This document shows, one piece after another, positions 1 through 8,925 of a stretch of 62,398 bases of DNA; position 1 is the stretch's first letter, and the number at the start of each line of letters is the position of its first letter. Both the position numbers and the translations under genes were made by a program. The stretch comes from Oscillospiraceae bacterium. Lineage in GTDB: Bacteria; Bacillota; Clostridia; Oscillospirales; CAG-272. The notes under the pieces were generated by a model. It did no database searches, was not told where the DNA came from, and saw only the letters and a program-made list of their open reading frames with translations. The DNA lies in the NCBI GenBank assembly GCA_015063745.1, contig SVTO01000010.1:1-62398 (forward strand), given 5' to 3'.

Positions 1-118
1 TCCTCCTGTATTTGGGGTGCGGTCGCCAAACCACTTCCATTTTACTTCAGGAGGTTTTCTTTTTCAACTTGAAGCTAAAGCTTTTCGGCTCCACCAGCAT
101 AGCTGGTGGTTTATTGGT
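1..118. repeat. edge region with hairpins, possible mobile-element end
   Basis: No gene is seen here. CCTCCTG at 2-8 can pair with CAGGAGG at 48-54, which is followed on the + strand by a T-rich run. A second perfect hairpin has the 8-bp arms CCACCAGC (91-98) and GCTGGTGG (102-109) around a 3-nt loop, and a small AAGCT/AGCTT stem lies just before it at 72-83. Subterminal hairpins of this kind occur at ends of IS200/IS605-type elements and in their guide-RNA scaffolds. No transposase is visible, and the left part is cut by the window edge, so this is only a suggestion. Confidence 0.3.
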
Positions 119-122
119 TGAT

Positions 123-160
123 ACCAAAAAACAGCCACCGACCTATATTAGCCGGTGGCT
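123..160 (-). terminator. Rho-independent terminator after cytidylate-kinase-like gene
   Basis: On the minus strand an 8-bp stem (AGCCACCG / CGGTGGCT, 133-140 with 153-160) is followed by six T residues. It lies about 15 bases past the stop of the gene at 175-789. Confidence 0.8.
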
Positions 161-174
161 TGGGTATTACTGCT

Positions 175-789
175 TTACAGCATATCCATGTATGTCTGGA
201 TCAACTTCACGGAACCTTCCGTACCGATCTTATCGGTGGAAATGATCAGGTCGTAATTATCGACCTTCGCCCATTTTCCGCCGGTGTAATAATTATAATA
301 GTTTGCACGTCTCTTGTCCGTCTTGACGATCAGATCCTTTGCCTGTGATTCTTTCAGAGAATGCTTATCCATTATATTCTTCACACGATAGTCAAAGTCC
401 GCTGCGATAAACACTCTCAGCAGCTTGGGATAATCAGCAAGCACGTAGTCGGAGCATCTGCCGACAATAATCGCACCTTCTTTGCGCAGGGCAATTTCTT
501 TTATGATCTCGGACTGCACATTGAACAGTTTGTCATTCAGAGGAACATGAAGTGCTTCCGCACCAAGAGGATACATGGAAGAACCCAATGCCAGCGTGTA
601 TAACAGACTGTTTGCCGCTTTTTCATCCGCACTGTCAAGCACTTCCTTGCTGAGACCGCTTTTCTGTGCAGCCATTGTTATCAGGTCTTTGTCGTAGAAT
701 TTCAGGCCGGTACGCTCCGCCAGAATCTGTCCTATTTCACGTCCGCCGCTTCCGTACTGTCTTGCTATCGTAACAATGCATTTTTCCAT
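175..789 (-). CDS. cytidylate kinase-like family protein
   Basis: A 204-residue soluble protein of the cytidylate-kinase-like P-loop family, which differs from the true Cmk. The N-terminus carries a P-loop-like segment, ARQYGSGGREIG (about residues 9-20), followed by LAERTGLKFYDKDLI. IIVGRCSDYVL (about 107-117) is the conserved central strand and loop. These features and the length fit the family, whose substrate is generally unknown, so activity on CMP is not established. The start is supported by GGAGG 7 bases upstream of the ATG. It lies about 110 bases downstream of the gene at 899-1600 on the same strand and ends at a clear terminator. Confidence 0.88.
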   Translation of the reverse strand: MEKCIVTIARQYGSGGREIGQILAERTGLKFYDKDLITMAAQKSGLSKEVLDSADEKAANSLLYTLALGSSMYPLGAEALHVPLNDKLFNVQSEIIKEIALRKEGAIIVGRCSDYVLADYPKLLRVFIAADFDYRVKNIMDKHSLKESQAKDLIVKTDKRRANYYNYYTGGKWAKVDNYDLIISTDKIGTEGSVKLIQTYMDML

Positions 790-898
790 ATACTTACCTC
801 CATAGTTTTTTATTCCTACTATCTGTGTGTATTATACCATATTCTCTGAATTTTTGCAATAGTTTTTATGGTATTACATTCCCTGACATTTCACAAGG

Positions 899-1600
899 TC
901 AGCCGTAGACATACTGACCGATGCGTTCGATCTTCACATTTCCCATCGATTCAATCAGATGAAATGCAAGACGACGGGAAGCATCGCTGCCTATATCATC
1001 ACGAAAAGAACCGTCGTTCTTATGAATTTTATAGGACACATCAAAGGAATACAGAATATCTCCGTTTTCGGTTTGATACTCACTCAGCTTTTCGATAAGA
1101 ATATCATAAAGCATCTGTGGTGCAAACTGTTCCTGATAACCGTTTTCCTGAAGATATTCATCCGTGAAATAACCATTATATGTTTCCGCATCACCGGCCA
1201 TGACAGATTCGAAATACTGGCAGAAAAAGCGCAGTATCGCTGTCTGGTTGTTCGGATCTTCGTCAGCCAGAGAAAAGGTTTCGCCGCCGTTCTTGTAATA
1301 AATATCGCGGTCGAGTTCCGCATATTCCTTATCCAGCGACACATCCAGATTGAAGTCCGTGGGATAAAAATAGAACTTCGGCTCTTCACTATTATCGGCC
1401 TCCGATTCCACACCATTCAAAACCGACTCGGCGGATAGCCATTCGGGATTCTGCAGAACAACGGAACTTATGATGCCGAGAACGGATAAAACACAGATAC
1501 CTATAATGATTCTGCGTTTGTTTTTCATGCGGTTCTGCTCCTTGGCAGTCATCTCATCTCCCGGATTCTGTGCCTGCAATTTTTGCGGTTTATCACTCAT
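899..1600 (-). CDS. hypothetical membrane-anchored protein
   Basis: A 233-residue protein I do not recognise. It has a charged N-terminal cytoplasmic stretch of about 29 residues, one hydrophobic segment (about residues 30-50, IIIGICVLSVLG...) and an acidic extracytoplasmic domain of about 180 residues rich in Tyr, Phe and Asp. The layout is that of a type II membrane-anchored protein, without a lipobox. The start is supported by GAGG 10 bases upstream. It begins about 20 bases after the stop of the sugar isomerase at 1622-2485, so the two are probably cotranscribed. No enzyme motif is evident. Confidence 0.75.
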   Translation of the reverse strand: MSDKPQKLQAQNPGDEMTAKEQNRMKNKRRIIIGICVLSVLGIISSVVLQNPEWLSAESVLNGVESEADNSEEPKFYFYPTDFNLDVSLDKEYAELDRDIYYKNGGETFSLADEDPNNQTAILRFFCQYFESVMAGDAETYNGYFTDEYLQENGYQEQFAPQMLYDILIEKLSEYQTENGDILYSFDVSYKIHKNDGSFRDDIGSDASRRLAFHLIESMGNVKIERIGQYVYG

Positions 1601-1621
1601 GGACTAATAACCTCTTCAGAT

Positions 1622-2485
1622 TCAGTTTTCGCCAACAAAACGCTTCAGATTTTTCAGGCCGGTCTTGATGCCTTCGATTGTATCTTCGAATGCTTCATAT
1701 TCGACGGTGATATAGTCATTGTATCCGGCACGCTTGAGGGTCTGAATGCTCTGGTATACCTTTGCGTTGCCGAAACCGATGATCGCACCGCGGATATAAT
1801 TGCCTGCTCTTGTGTTGAACCACCCATCACCCGGGTTTATATCCATACCGCTCTTGAAATAGAAATCCTTCGCATGAACGTGAACGGCGTAGGGAGCCAT
1901 AATACCTACGGAAAGAGACGGATCTTCATCTGCACACATAAAGTTACCGAGGTCAACCAATGCACCAAAATTCGGATGAGCCACTGCATTGATCAGTTTT
2001 TCCACTCTTTCGGCCCCCTGTGAGAAATAACCGTGGTTTTCCGTACAGGTCATAACACCCTTTTGTTCCGCATAAGCAGCAATTTCTCTGCAGCAAGGAG
2101 CAATTATCTTGATCGCATCATCGTATCCGATGGAGTACTTTCTGCCATCAAAGCCTTGAGTAACGTCGTGTCTTATTTTTTTCATACCGCAGGCAGCTGC
2201 GAAATCCACCATTTTGCACACATCTTTTATTACTTCTTTGGAATCACCGTTGTGACCATTAATAAAATCAGCAGCGACAGCGAGGATAACAGGTTCAATA
2301 CCGTTCCTTTCACAGCGTTCTTTGATGGCATGTGCACAGTCAAGACCCTGATGTACCCAAAAACCGTCCGTATATTCGATGCCGTCAAAGCCAAGCTCAG
2401 CTGCTTTATCGATAATACCGAGATAACCAAGCTGATCTTCATCTGCCAGGCACTGGAAGCTGTAGGAACTAACACTAAATTTCAT
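1622..2485 (-). CDS. sugar phosphate isomerase/epimerase (xylose isomerase-like TIM barrel)
   Basis: A 287-residue protein of the AP endonuclease 2/xylose-isomerase-like TIM-barrel superfamily. It starts MKFSVSSYSF, with the family motifs AAELGFDGIEYTDGF, VMTCTENHG, FGALVDLGNF and YAVHVHAKDF, which supply the usual metal-binding Glu, Asp and His residues. The sugar substrate cannot be read from sequence. The ATG at 2485 is chosen because GGAGG lies just upstream. A longer reading to 2545 has no such site and would extend past the family N-terminus. The gene has its own promoter at 2544-2572 and is probably cotranscribed with the gene at 899-1600. Confidence 0.88.
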   Translation of the reverse strand: MKFSVSSYSFQCLADEDQLGYLGIIDKAAELGFDGIEYTDGFWVHQGLDCAHAIKERCERNGIEPVILAVAADFINGHNGDSKEVIKDVCKMVDFAAACGMKKIRHDVTQGFDGRKYSIGYDDAIKIIAPCCREIAAYAEQKGVMTCTENHGYFSQGAERVEKLINAVAHPNFGALVDLGNFMCADEDPSLSVGIMAPYAVHVHAKDFYFKSGMDINPGDGWFNTRAGNYIRGAIIGFGNAKVYQSIQTLKRAGYNDYITVEYEAFEDTIEGIKTGLKNLKRFVGEN

Positions 2486-2543
2486 ATTATCCTCCGAATT
2501 TTCATATTGAAATAGCGTACATATATGATCATGTACCACATAC

Positions 2544-2572
2544 ATTATATATCAAAATACGAATGATTTCAA
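2544..2572 (-). promoter_or_regulatory. sigma-A promoter of sugar isomerase gene
   Basis: Minus-strand TTGAAA (2567-2572), a 17-bp spacer and TATAAT (2544-2549). The leader contains a GTACAT/ATGTAC inverted repeat (2517-2522 with 2531-2536), which could be an operator or a hairpin. Confidence 0.75.
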
Positions 2573-2620
2573 TATATATAACAATATTTTCAGATTTTTT
2601 CATTTTTATCAAAAAAATGC

Positions 2621-2649
2621 TTGACATAACAGGAAATTGCTTATATAAT
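2621..2649 (+). promoter_or_regulatory. sigma-A promoter of acpP
   Basis: Perfect TTGACA (2621-2626), a 17-bp spacer and perfect TATAAT (2644-2649), 55 bases ahead of the acyl carrier protein start. Divergent from the promoter at 2544-2572. Confidence 0.9.
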
Positions 2650-2703
2650 AATATATGTATGATTTTATACAAAAACTAACAGTATTTAATTTGGAGGCAA
2701 AAG

Positions 2704-2931
2704 ATGTTTGATAAAGTAAAAGACCTGCTCGTTGAAGAGCTGTCCATCAATCCCGATGATATCACCCCTAATGCTGAACTGGTAAATGACCTGGGTATCA
2801 ACTCTCTGGAACTGGCTGACCTGGTTCTGCTCTGCGAAGAAAAGTTCGATATCGAAATCGGTGACGATGTTGTTCACAAGTTCATCACCGTAGGCGATGT
2901 AGTTGAATACCTCACCGAAATTTCCAAATAA
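2704..2931 (+). CDS. acpP: acyl carrier protein
   Basis: A 75-residue acidic four-helix carrier protein. Ser34 in LGINSLELADL is the expected 4'-phosphopantetheine attachment site. The usual D-S-L reads N-S-L here, a tolerated but less common variant. Length and helix pattern match ACPs of type II fatty acid synthesis. GGAGG sits 6-7 bases before the ATG, behind a near-perfect sigma-A promoter. No fab genes are adjacent, so it could be the general ACP or a dedicated one. The downstream neighbour is a WecG/TagA-type glycosyltransferase. Confidence 0.93.
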   Translation: MFDKVKDLLVEELSINPDDITPNAELVNDLGINSLELADLVLLCEEKFDIEIGDDVVHKFITVGDVVEYLTEISK

Positions 2932-3015
2932 TCGCCATATACAGTTTTAAGCGTGCTAACGGTATTCCGGCAGCACGTTTTTTACTCTCCGGAATCTTTA
3001 TTACAGGAGTTTTAT

Positions 3016-3759
3016 ATGTCTGATAAGATCAATGTCCGCGGTGTATGGTTTGATTCTCTTACCGTAGATGAAACCCTTGATTTGCTCTGCGAAAATCTTC
3101 AAGGCGGTAAGCAAACTGCCGTGTGTACACCGAATGCGGAAATCGTGCAGGCTTGTATCGACGATGCCTCACTCTTCCCTGTTATCAATAGCGCCGATGT
3201 AATTGTAGCAGACGGTATCGGTGTTGTGAAAGCAGCACGCATACTCGGCACACCCGTCAAAGAGAAAGTAGCCGGTGTTACTGTGGGAGAGAAATTGTTT
3301 GAAAGACTGGCCGGCAGCGAATACGGATTCTATTTTTTGGGCGGTAAACCCGGTGTTGCCGAACAGGCCTCTGAGCGTATGCAGGAGAAATATCCGGGGC
3401 TGAAGGTCGCAGGATGTCATGACGGTTATTTCGAGAAAACCGGCGACGAAAGCGATCGGATTGTTGCTGAAATCAATGAAAGCGGCGCACAGATCCTGTA
3501 TGTCTGCCTCGGAGCTCCGATACAGGAAAAGTGGATTTATGCAAACCGAGCCAATCTCAATGCCAAACTGATGCTCGGTCTGGGCGGTTCTCTGGATGTC
3601 TACGCAGGAAACGTCAGACGGGCGCCTAAAATCTTCATTTCCCTCGGTTTAGAATGGTTCTATCGTCTGCTGAAGGAACCCAAACGTATCGGTCGTATGA
3701 TGAAGCTGCCGAAGTTCTATTTCGGAACATGGCTTTACAAATTACGTGGGTGTAAATAA
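3016..3759 (+). CDS. WecG/TagA/CpsF family glycosyltransferase
   Basis: A 247-residue GT26-family glycosyltransferase, a membrane-associated enzyme that adds a sugar (typically N-acetylmannosamine or glucose) to an undecaprenyl-linked precursor for teichoic acid or exopolysaccharide. Family motifs are TPNAEIVQAC, ADGIGVVKAARILG, FYFLGGKPGVAE and CLGAPIQEKW, with a basic C-terminal tail that fits membrane attachment. The ATG at 3016 is chosen because of CAGGAG upstream; an in-frame start at 2953 has no ribosome binding site. It follows acpP by 84 bases and is probably cotranscribed. It ends at a bidirectional terminator. Confidence 0.92.
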   Translation: MSDKINVRGVWFDSLTVDETLDLLCENLQGGKQTAVCTPNAEIVQACIDDASLFPVINSADVIVADGIGVVKAARILGTPVKEKVAGVTVGEKLFERLAGSEYGFYFLGGKPGVAEQASERMQEKYPGLKVAGCHDGYFEKTGDESDRIVAEINESGAQILYVCLGAPIQEKWIYANRANLNAKLMLGLGGSLDVYAGNVRRAPKIFISLGLEWFYRLLKEPKRIGRMMKLPKFYFGTWLYKLRGCK

Positions 3760-3772
3760 TGCAAAGTAAAAG

Positions 3773-3805
3773 AACGCAGAACAGCATTTTTTGCCGCTCT
3801 GCGTT
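3773..3805. terminator. bidirectional terminator between convergent genes
   Basis: A 13-bp stem with two G-U pairs (3773-3785 with 3793-3805), with T runs on both strands, lies between the glycosyltransferase (+) and the membrane protein at 3814-5217 (-). Confidence 0.85.
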
Positions 3806-3813
3806 ATTTTTTA

Positions 3814-5217
3814 TCAATAATTTTCTGCCAGCCGGTCATATATCTGTTCATTTACAGCATGAATCCAGAATAATGTCTGAATCAGCCAGATCAGCGTTAC
3901 AGCAATCACGATAAAAGACATGACATCCATATAAATCCTTGAAAAAGGATACATCGCCGATACCAGATAATTGATGACCATCAGACACAGATTCACTCCG
4001 GCACGGAATCGCAGGGCTTTGAATATTTCTGCGTTTCTCGCTTTTTTGCTGTACTGAACACTCTCGGTCTGCACACCGATCCAGTCAAGATGCGTACGGA
4101 AAGCGCGCACCATGCAGACCGTAAGAATCAGCATAGGTGCAATTGCTATAATATATTCCGCTGCGGAAATATACGCCATACTGTAATACATCTTGAATGC
4201 ATTGGAAACCCAGTCCACGGAGTCTATCGTATAGTCATTGAAATATTCTATCTGTTTCAGAAGTGTGATAACGGACATTACGATACGCACCAAAGAAACA
4301 GGGACCGCTATCAATACAGCCTTTGTCTGTTTTCTGAGAATAACAGCCGCCAGAATCACACACACCGATGAAACCGCACCGATCATAAGATTTACACCAT
4401 CGAAGCTGCATATCACAGAAGTGGCAGCCGCCAGTGCGAACAGAATCAGCACTCTTTTCATATCAATGGAAGTAAACAGATTTTTATTCGGCAGGATATC
4501 GTCTTTAAACTTCCTTTTCAGATTATCGATAAAGACTTTATCCTTTACGATACCACCGAGGTACATGATCGTGGATATCAGCCAGAAAATACCGAGCAGG
4601 ATCAGGATAAAACCAAGGAGTATGTACATTACCGGCTTATACTCTGCATAATTAACGGACATTGCATAGACTACATATCGATCGTACAGCATCTGTCCGA
4701 GCACTTCCGGAAGTACCGTGAAGAATACGCGGATACAGTAGAACACAATGGTGAAATTTCGCCAGAAAATCCCACGTTCTCTGGGGGGCAGCGGGACTTT
4801 TTCATATCCGCCGTTTTCGGTTTGCTGCTTTTTGAATTTGAAGATACGCCGCGGTATGGAAGCATATACGGCACTTCCCTTATACCATACACCGGCAAAA
4901 CTGAATCCTTCCAGAAGGTTGATCATCGCCGGAATAAAGAGCATCAGTTCCAGTACGGAGAATACAAATGCCAGAAGAAGCATTGCAGTATCCGATACAA
5001 ACGGCCAGATCAGAAGCGAAAACAGTTTTATCAGATCTAAAACCGCCAATTTCGTAAAATTGTTTTTCGCCAATTCCAGCTTATTCACAAAGAATGCACT
5101 TTTAGTAAGTCCCCGTGCAATCAGCCAGAAACCGATGCAGTCGGGCAGAATATCAATTACATGGATAACCGGGTTCACTAAGAACAGAAAACCCGCAAGC
5201 ATATAGCCAAATCCCAT
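3814..5217 (-). CDS. hypothetical polytopic membrane protein (MGFG-start family)
   Basis: A 467-residue integral membrane protein with roughly ten hydrophobic segments. I do not recognise a named family. It begins MGFGYMLAGFLFLV..DILPDCIGFWLIARGL. The same opening (MGFG, then a D-I/P-D-x-I-G-like turn and a helix) is seen in the smaller neighbour at 5253-5966, which suggests distant relatedness. A cytoplasmic basic loop (KFKKQQTENGGYEKVPLPPRERG) lies near residue 140. The ATG is preceded by GAGGAAGGG. It is the last gene of a probable secA operon (35-base gap). Function unknown. Confidence 0.8.
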   Translation of the reverse strand: MGFGYMLAGFLFLVNPVIHVIDILPDCIGFWLIARGLTKSAFFVNKLELAKNNFTKLAVLDLIKLFSLLIWPFVSDTAMLLLAFVFSVLELMLFIPAMINLLEGFSFAGVWYKGSAVYASIPRRIFKFKKQQTENGGYEKVPLPPRERGIFWRNFTIVFYCIRVFFTVLPEVLGQMLYDRYVVYAMSVNYAEYKPVMYILLGFILILLGIFWLISTIMYLGGIVKDKVFIDNLKRKFKDDILPNKNLFTSIDMKRVLILFALAAATSVICSFDGVNLMIGAVSSVCVILAAVILRKQTKAVLIAVPVSLVRIVMSVITLLKQIEYFNDYTIDSVDWVSNAFKMYYSMAYISAAEYIIAIAPMLILTVCMVRAFRTHLDWIGVQTESVQYSKKARNAEIFKALRFRAGVNLCLMVINYLVSAMYPFSRIYMDVMSFIVIAVTLIWLIQTLFWIHAVNEQIYDRLAENY

Positions 5218-5252
5218 ACTATTCCCTTCCTCGAGACAAGTTTGAAACTGTA

Positions 5253-5966
5253 TTATTTTTTCTTTTTCTTCTTTTTCTTTTTTCTGTTATGCACATTTTC
5301 CGCTTCTTCCATAGCCAGTTCCATGGACTCACGGCGGTACTGATTCTTCTTTTCTTCAAGACTGTCGAATTTTTCGTGCATTTTATTCAGAATCGGTATA
5401 CGCGACTGTTTCTTTTCCTTTTTTTCGATATCATCATCATACAACATTCCGAAACAGGTATAAATCAATACCAGATTCAGAACAAAGCATACAAGCCAGT
5501 AGAGATATACAACTGCGCTTACATATCCGACATAGGCGGGATACAAGGAGCCGGTAAGAAGAACTGCGAAAAAGAGGAAGTAATAGACGCATGTCATCCG
5601 CAGATTACGGTTTGCCTTTTGTGCGATCTTTGTGCTTTCCGCACCGGCTGCAATTCCGCGGATACCAAAAAACATGAATATGTGGATGCCGGCAGCAAAG
5701 ACCGCTTTCAGACAGTCTATGAGAATATCCGCAAATCCTCCGGCAGTAAAGTTACCGGTCATAAGCAGAACCGCTCCAGCAGTACTTGCCGCAGTGAAGG
5801 CCGCGTCGGTAATCAGTGCATTCCAGAAATAACGGTTGTACTGGGACAGCTTATAGAAAGCATACAGCATCCACAGTCCGCCGATAATATCCATAAACAG
5901 GTATATCCGCGCCAGCGAAAAGGCAAAAGCCAGGAAATAACTGCCTAACAATAATCCGAAACCCAT
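5253..5966 (-). CDS. hypothetical membrane protein with poly-lysine C-terminus
   Basis: A 237-residue protein with five to six predicted membrane helices (first about 175 residues), then a charged cytoplasmic tail (EKKEKKQSRIPIL...EKFDSLEEKKNQYRRES) that ends in a run of nine lysines. The lysine run is coded by a mixed AAA/AAG stretch at 5256-5282. The N-terminus (MGFGLLLGSYFLAF..MDIIGGLWMLYAF) resembles the neighbour at 3814-5217. AAGGA lies 7 bases upstream of the ATG. It starts 18 bases after secA. The polybasic tail could bind lipid, ribosome or nucleic acid. Family unknown. Confidence 0.8.
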   Translation of the reverse strand: MGFGLLLGSYFLAFAFSLARIYLFMDIIGGLWMLYAFYKLSQYNRYFWNALITDAAFTAASTAGAVLLMTGNFTAGGFADILIDCLKAVFAAGIHIFMFFGIRGIAAGAESTKIAQKANRNLRMTCVYYFLFFAVLLTGSLYPAYVGYVSAVVYLYWLVCFVLNLVLIYTCFGMLYDDDIEKKEKKQSRIPILNKMHEKFDSLEEKKNQYRRESMELAMEEAENVHNRKKKKKKKKK

Positions 5967-5984
5967 AGTTATATCCTTCCGCGA

Positions 5985-8753
5985 TTATTCTCCGGCATCC
6001 TCAGCAGAATTGCCCATACCACAGCACTTCTTGTACTTTTTACCGCTTCCGCAGGGACAGGGATCGTTTCTGCCGACTTTTGCTTCCTTATTGACAACAG
6101 GCTTCTTCGGGAGGGATTTACCGCCGGAGCCTGCCATACCGGTGGAAATGGGCTTGGCAACTTCCACACGCTTCAGTTCCGTGTTCTGTCTGGGCATTAC
6201 GGAAAGCAGCATACGAACTGTATCGTCACGGATTTCCGTGATCATTTCATCAAACAGATCCGCGCCGATCAGACGGTATTCGGAAATGGGATTTCTCTGT
6301 GCATAGGCCTGCAGACCAATGGTTTCCATAAGGGAATCCATTGCCTCCAGATGATCCATCCACTTCTTGTCCACGTTCTGCAGAAGCACGATTCTTTCGA
6401 TTTCACGCATCTGTTCTTCGCCGAAAATTTCCTTTTCCTTCTTTTCGTACAGTGCGTCTGCCCGTTCAAGAAGGGTGTTCAGGATGGTTTCACGGATATC
6501 TGCGGGATTTCCTTCGGTTTCACCAAATTCCTCGGGCGTACACAGAATACCCATATATTTATTCTTCAGGCCGGCCAGATCCCAGGTACTCATATCATCA
6601 TCGTGCAGTGCACTGTTGACGGCATCACTGATGGAATTATGCAGCATATCACGGATCTTGCCCTGCAGTTCTCCCGCATCATCCAGTACATCGGAACGCT
6701 GCTTATAGATAACGGTTCTCTGCTGGTTCATTACATCGTCATAAGCCAGCACGTTCTTTCTGCGGTTGAAGTTCTGGTCTTCCAGCTTCTTCTGCGCGGA
6801 TTCGATACCGCCGGAGAGAATCTTGGCATCAATCGCCTGATCCTCTTCCAGACCGAGTCTTTCAACCATACCGGAAATTCGATCCGATCCAAACAGGCGC
6901 ATCAGATCGTCTTCAAAGGAAAGGAAGAATCTGGATTCACCGGGGTCGCCCTGACGTCCGGAACGTCCTCTCAGCTGGTTATCGATACGGCGGGACTCAT
7001 GACGTTCTGTACCAATCACGAACAAACCGCCCGCTTCGATTACCTTTTCGGTTTCGGGTCTGATTTCTTCCTGGTATTTCTTATACAGTTCTCTGTAATG
7101 CTCTCTTGCAGCCATGATATCTGCCGTCACGGACTGAGAAGAACCGGTAGCAAGGGCAATTACATTTTCTTCATATCCCTCTTTACGCATTTCTGCCTTG
7201 GCGAGGTATTCTGCGTTACCGCCGAGCAGAATGTCGGTACCACGGCCTGCCATATTGGTGGAAATGGTTACAGCACCGAGCTTACCGGCCTGTGCCACAA
7301 TATCGGCTTCCTTATCGTGGTATTTCGCGTTCAATACAGTATGCGGAATACCGGCAGCGCGGAGCTTATGGGAGAGTTCTTCGGATTTGTCGATGGATAC
7401 GGTACCGACCAGAACGGGCTGACCCTTATCATGACATTCCTTGATCTGCTGGATAATGGCATTGAACTTACCGTTGCGTGTTTTATATACCGCATCCGGG
7501 TGGTCCTTACGGATCATAGGACGGTTTGTGGGGACTTCTACAACGTCCAGGTTATAGATTTCACGGAATTCGTTTTCTTCGGAAAGTGCCGTACCGGTCA
7601 TGCCGGACAGCTTGGAATACATTCGGAAATAATTCTGGAAGGTGATTGTTGCGATAGTACGGTTTTCCTTTTGAATCTTCACTCTTTCCTTGGCTTCAAT
7701 CGCCTGATGCAGACCGTCGGAATACCGTCTGCCGGGCATCATACGTCCTGTGAATGTATCGACGATAATGACTTCGTTGTCTTTCACCACATAGTCAACA
7801 TCACGGGTCATGGTACCGTATGCCTTGATTGCCTGATAAATGTGGTGGGAAATTTCGGCATTTTCGGGATCGGAGAGATTCTGAATACCGAAGAATTTTT
7901 CTGCCTTTTCCACGCCGTAACGGGTCAGAGTTGTGCTCTTGGCCTTTTCATCAACGATATAATCTGCCTGTACATCATCGTGGTCTTCCTTGCGGTCCAG
8001 TTCCTTGATCACGAATTTTGACAGACCTCTTGCGAAACGGTCGGCCATTTCGTACAGCACATCCACTTCATTTCCTTGACCGGAAATGATCAGAGGAGTT
8101 CTGGCTTCGTCGATTAGAATGGAGTCCACTTCATCGACGATGGCAAAATTGTGTCCGCGCTGTACACGGTGCTGTTTGTAAGTCACCATATTGTCACGGA
8201 GATAGTCAAAACCGAATTCGTTGTTTGTACCGTAAGTAATGTCACAGTTATAGGCAGCCTGCTTTTCAGCGCGCTTCTGGTCGTGCATGATCAGACCAGT
8301 ACTCATACCGAGGAATTCATGGACTCTTCCCATTTCTTCGCAGCCCAGTCTTGCCAGATAGTCGTTTACTGTGATTACATGTACACCTTTGCCGGTAAGC
8401 GCATTCAGATAGGACGGCAGCGCTGCAACAATAGTTTTACCTTCACCGGTCTTCATTTCGGCAATACGTCCCTGATGCAGCAGAATACCGCACATCAGCT
8501 GTACGTCGAAAGGACGCTTGCCGAGCACTCTGTCTGCTGCTTCACGAACCAGTGCATAAGCATCCGGCAGAATATCGTCAAGAGTTTCCAGAGAATTCAG
8601 ACGTTTTTTGAATTTATCCGTCATTTCCGCCATTTCGGCATCACTCATAGCTCTGTAGGTATCCGCAAGTTCATTGATACGGCGAACCTGAGGCATGATC
8701 TTTCTGATCTGTCTGTCGCTGTACGTTCCGAAAATTGATGTAATCAGTCCCAT
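5985..8753 (-). CDS. secA: protein translocase ATPase SecA
   Basis: SecA, the motor ATPase that drives preproteins through SecYEG. All 922 residues are consistent with a full-length protein: Walker A GEGKT at 103-107, Walker B-like DEVDSILIDEARTPLIISG near 210-228, the helicase motif TNMAGRGTDI near 500, the QLRGRSGRQGDPG motif near 590, and a C-terminal zinc-binding SEC-C tail (CPCGSGKKYKKCC, about 900-912) for SecB or ribosome contact. The nearest AGGAGG lies 17 bases before the ATG, which is long, so initiation may be inefficient. A TATAAT-like -10 (minus strand, about 8845) lies upstream without a convincing -35. Two unknown membrane proteins follow in the same direction. Confidence 0.98.
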   Translation of the reverse strand: MGLITSIFGTYSDRQIRKIMPQVRRINELADTYRAMSDAEMAEMTDKFKKRLNSLETLDDILPDAYALVREAADRVLGKRPFDVQLMCGILLHQGRIAEMKTGEGKTIVAALPSYLNALTGKGVHVITVNDYLARLGCEEMGRVHEFLGMSTGLIMHDQKRAEKQAAYNCDITYGTNNEFGFDYLRDNMVTYKQHRVQRGHNFAIVDEVDSILIDEARTPLIISGQGNEVDVLYEMADRFARGLSKFVIKELDRKEDHDDVQADYIVDEKAKSTTLTRYGVEKAEKFFGIQNLSDPENAEISHHIYQAIKAYGTMTRDVDYVVKDNEVIIVDTFTGRMMPGRRYSDGLHQAIEAKERVKIQKENRTIATITFQNYFRMYSKLSGMTGTALSEENEFREIYNLDVVEVPTNRPMIRKDHPDAVYKTRNGKFNAIIQQIKECHDKGQPVLVGTVSIDKSEELSHKLRAAGIPHTVLNAKYHDKEADIVAQAGKLGAVTISTNMAGRGTDILLGGNAEYLAKAEMRKEGYEENVIALATGSSQSVTADIMAAREHYRELYKKYQEEIRPETEKVIEAGGLFVIGTERHESRRIDNQLRGRSGRQGDPGESRFFLSFEDDLMRLFGSDRISGMVERLGLEEDQAIDAKILSGGIESAQKKLEDQNFNRRKNVLAYDDVMNQQRTVIYKQRSDVLDDAGELQGKIRDMLHNSISDAVNSALHDDDMSTWDLAGLKNKYMGILCTPEEFGETEGNPADIRETILNTLLERADALYEKKEKEIFGEEQMREIERIVLLQNVDKKWMDHLEAMDSLMETIGLQAYAQRNPISEYRLIGADLFDEMITEIRDDTVRMLLSVMPRQNTELKRVEVAKPISTGMAGSGGKSLPKKPVVNKEAKVGRNDPCPCGSGKKYKKCCGMGNSAEDAGE

Positions 8754-8925
8754 ATTTTATCGTATTGCATCCTCCTGTGGGGATACAGTATTTCCTCCGC
8801 AGTATTTTCATATGGACAGAAAATCCACATTTTATATATTATACTATATTTTTTTGCTCTATGGTAGTATCAAATGTAAATTTATTGAAAAACAATATAA
8901 ATTTTACTGAATTTCCTTATAACTA

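Noticed and set aside
6351-8021. 556-codon open frame on the + strand opposite secA
   Set aside because: It is an antisense shadow of the highly conserved secA coding sequence, with no ribosome binding site and low-complexity, Cys/Phe-rich translation.
8754-8785. Short upstream frame MQYDKIWD overlapping the secA start
   Set aside because: Its ATG touches AGGAGG directly, with no spacing, so initiation there is unlikely; it may only explain the distant ribosome site of secA.
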